Below are positions 63,975-64,000 of a stretch of 64,000 bases of DNA, one piece after another. The first letter of the stretch is position 1; each line of letters begins with the position of its first letter. The position numbers were made by a program, and so were the translations under genes. Under the pieces are notes generated by a model, which did not search any database, had not been told where the DNA came from, and was given only the letters and a program-made list of their open reading frames with translations. Source of the stretch: Sphingomonas sp. PP-CC-1A-547 (GTDB lineage: Bacteria > Pseudomonadota > Alphaproteobacteria > Sphingomonadales > Sphingomonadaceae); the NCBI RefSeq assembly GCF_003610375.1, contig NZ_RAPZ01000014.1, forward strand, positions 124,001 to 188,000, in the 5' to 3' direction.

Positions 63975-64000
63975 GCCCTTCCGTCATCCTGACTTTCGTC

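Overview
The window is a contiguous piece of a high-GC alphaproteobacterial chromosome, most likely a sphingomonad (Sphingomonas or close relative). The main evidence is the two-piece, circularly permuted tmRNA with tag ANDNEALAIAA. The gene set (TorF-type porin, queF, OPT transporter, RNase E next to an AMIN-type amidase, PQQ-type sugar dehydrogenase) and the dense family of GC-rich palindromic intergenic repeats agree with this. No rRNA, tRNA, CRISPR, transposase or prophage gene was seen. Almost all sequence is ordinary core chromosome.

Layout. 1-5350: end of a HAD nucleotidase, dapD and glpX, then a CPBP membrane protease and a frameshifted CocE/NonD hydrolase. 5490-9377 (minus): M48 metalloprotease, DsbA-like oxidoreductase, then an ABC exporter pair. 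9961-14706: rne and a periplasmic amidase, divergent from a 540-bp leader region. 14931-16904: OPT transporter. 17161-20779 (minus): GH130-like enzyme preceded by a glycosyltransferase fused to an alpha/alpha-toroid domain. 20926-26759: queF divergent from an Fe-S cryptochrome/photolyase, sseA-metC-bluB, then a TorF porin. 27073-34193 (minus): ileS-lspA-lipoprotein, ribF, folA, a hemerythrin and thyA; a short RadC-like gene points the other way. 35032-39530 (minus): mrcA-prfB-methyltransferase. 40040-42853 (plus): hrpB and the NDUFS4-type complex I subunit. 42954-46159: LemA and two TPM proteins with a NUDIX hydrolase, then mscL. 46308-48519: Rrf2 regulator, ssrA (tmRNA), an unknown membrane protein and a lone receiver. 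48659-60818 (minus): the classic rimP-nusA-ylxR-infB-rbfA-truB-rpsO-pnp translation/RNA-decay cluster, here with extra passengers (a tautomerase, a VapBC-type module and tdk). 60997-63974: sugar dehydrogenase, two hotdog thioesterases and an enoyl-CoA hydratase.

The strongest unexplained signal is the population of palindromic repeats. At least six families occur, with more than 25 copies. Most lie between genes, often as A+B pairs, but five copies sit in frame inside conserved housekeeping genes: two in ileS and one each in hrpB, truB and ylxR. Another copy supplies the stop codon of ribF. Each adds a low-complexity Pro/Gly/Arg/Ser-rich peptide between otherwise collinear conserved blocks. 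This resembles the protein-coding palindromic elements known from Rickettsia.

Translational coupling is common: ATGA, GTGA, TTGA or TGATG overlaps join many neighbours, so the co-directional blocks are probably real operons.
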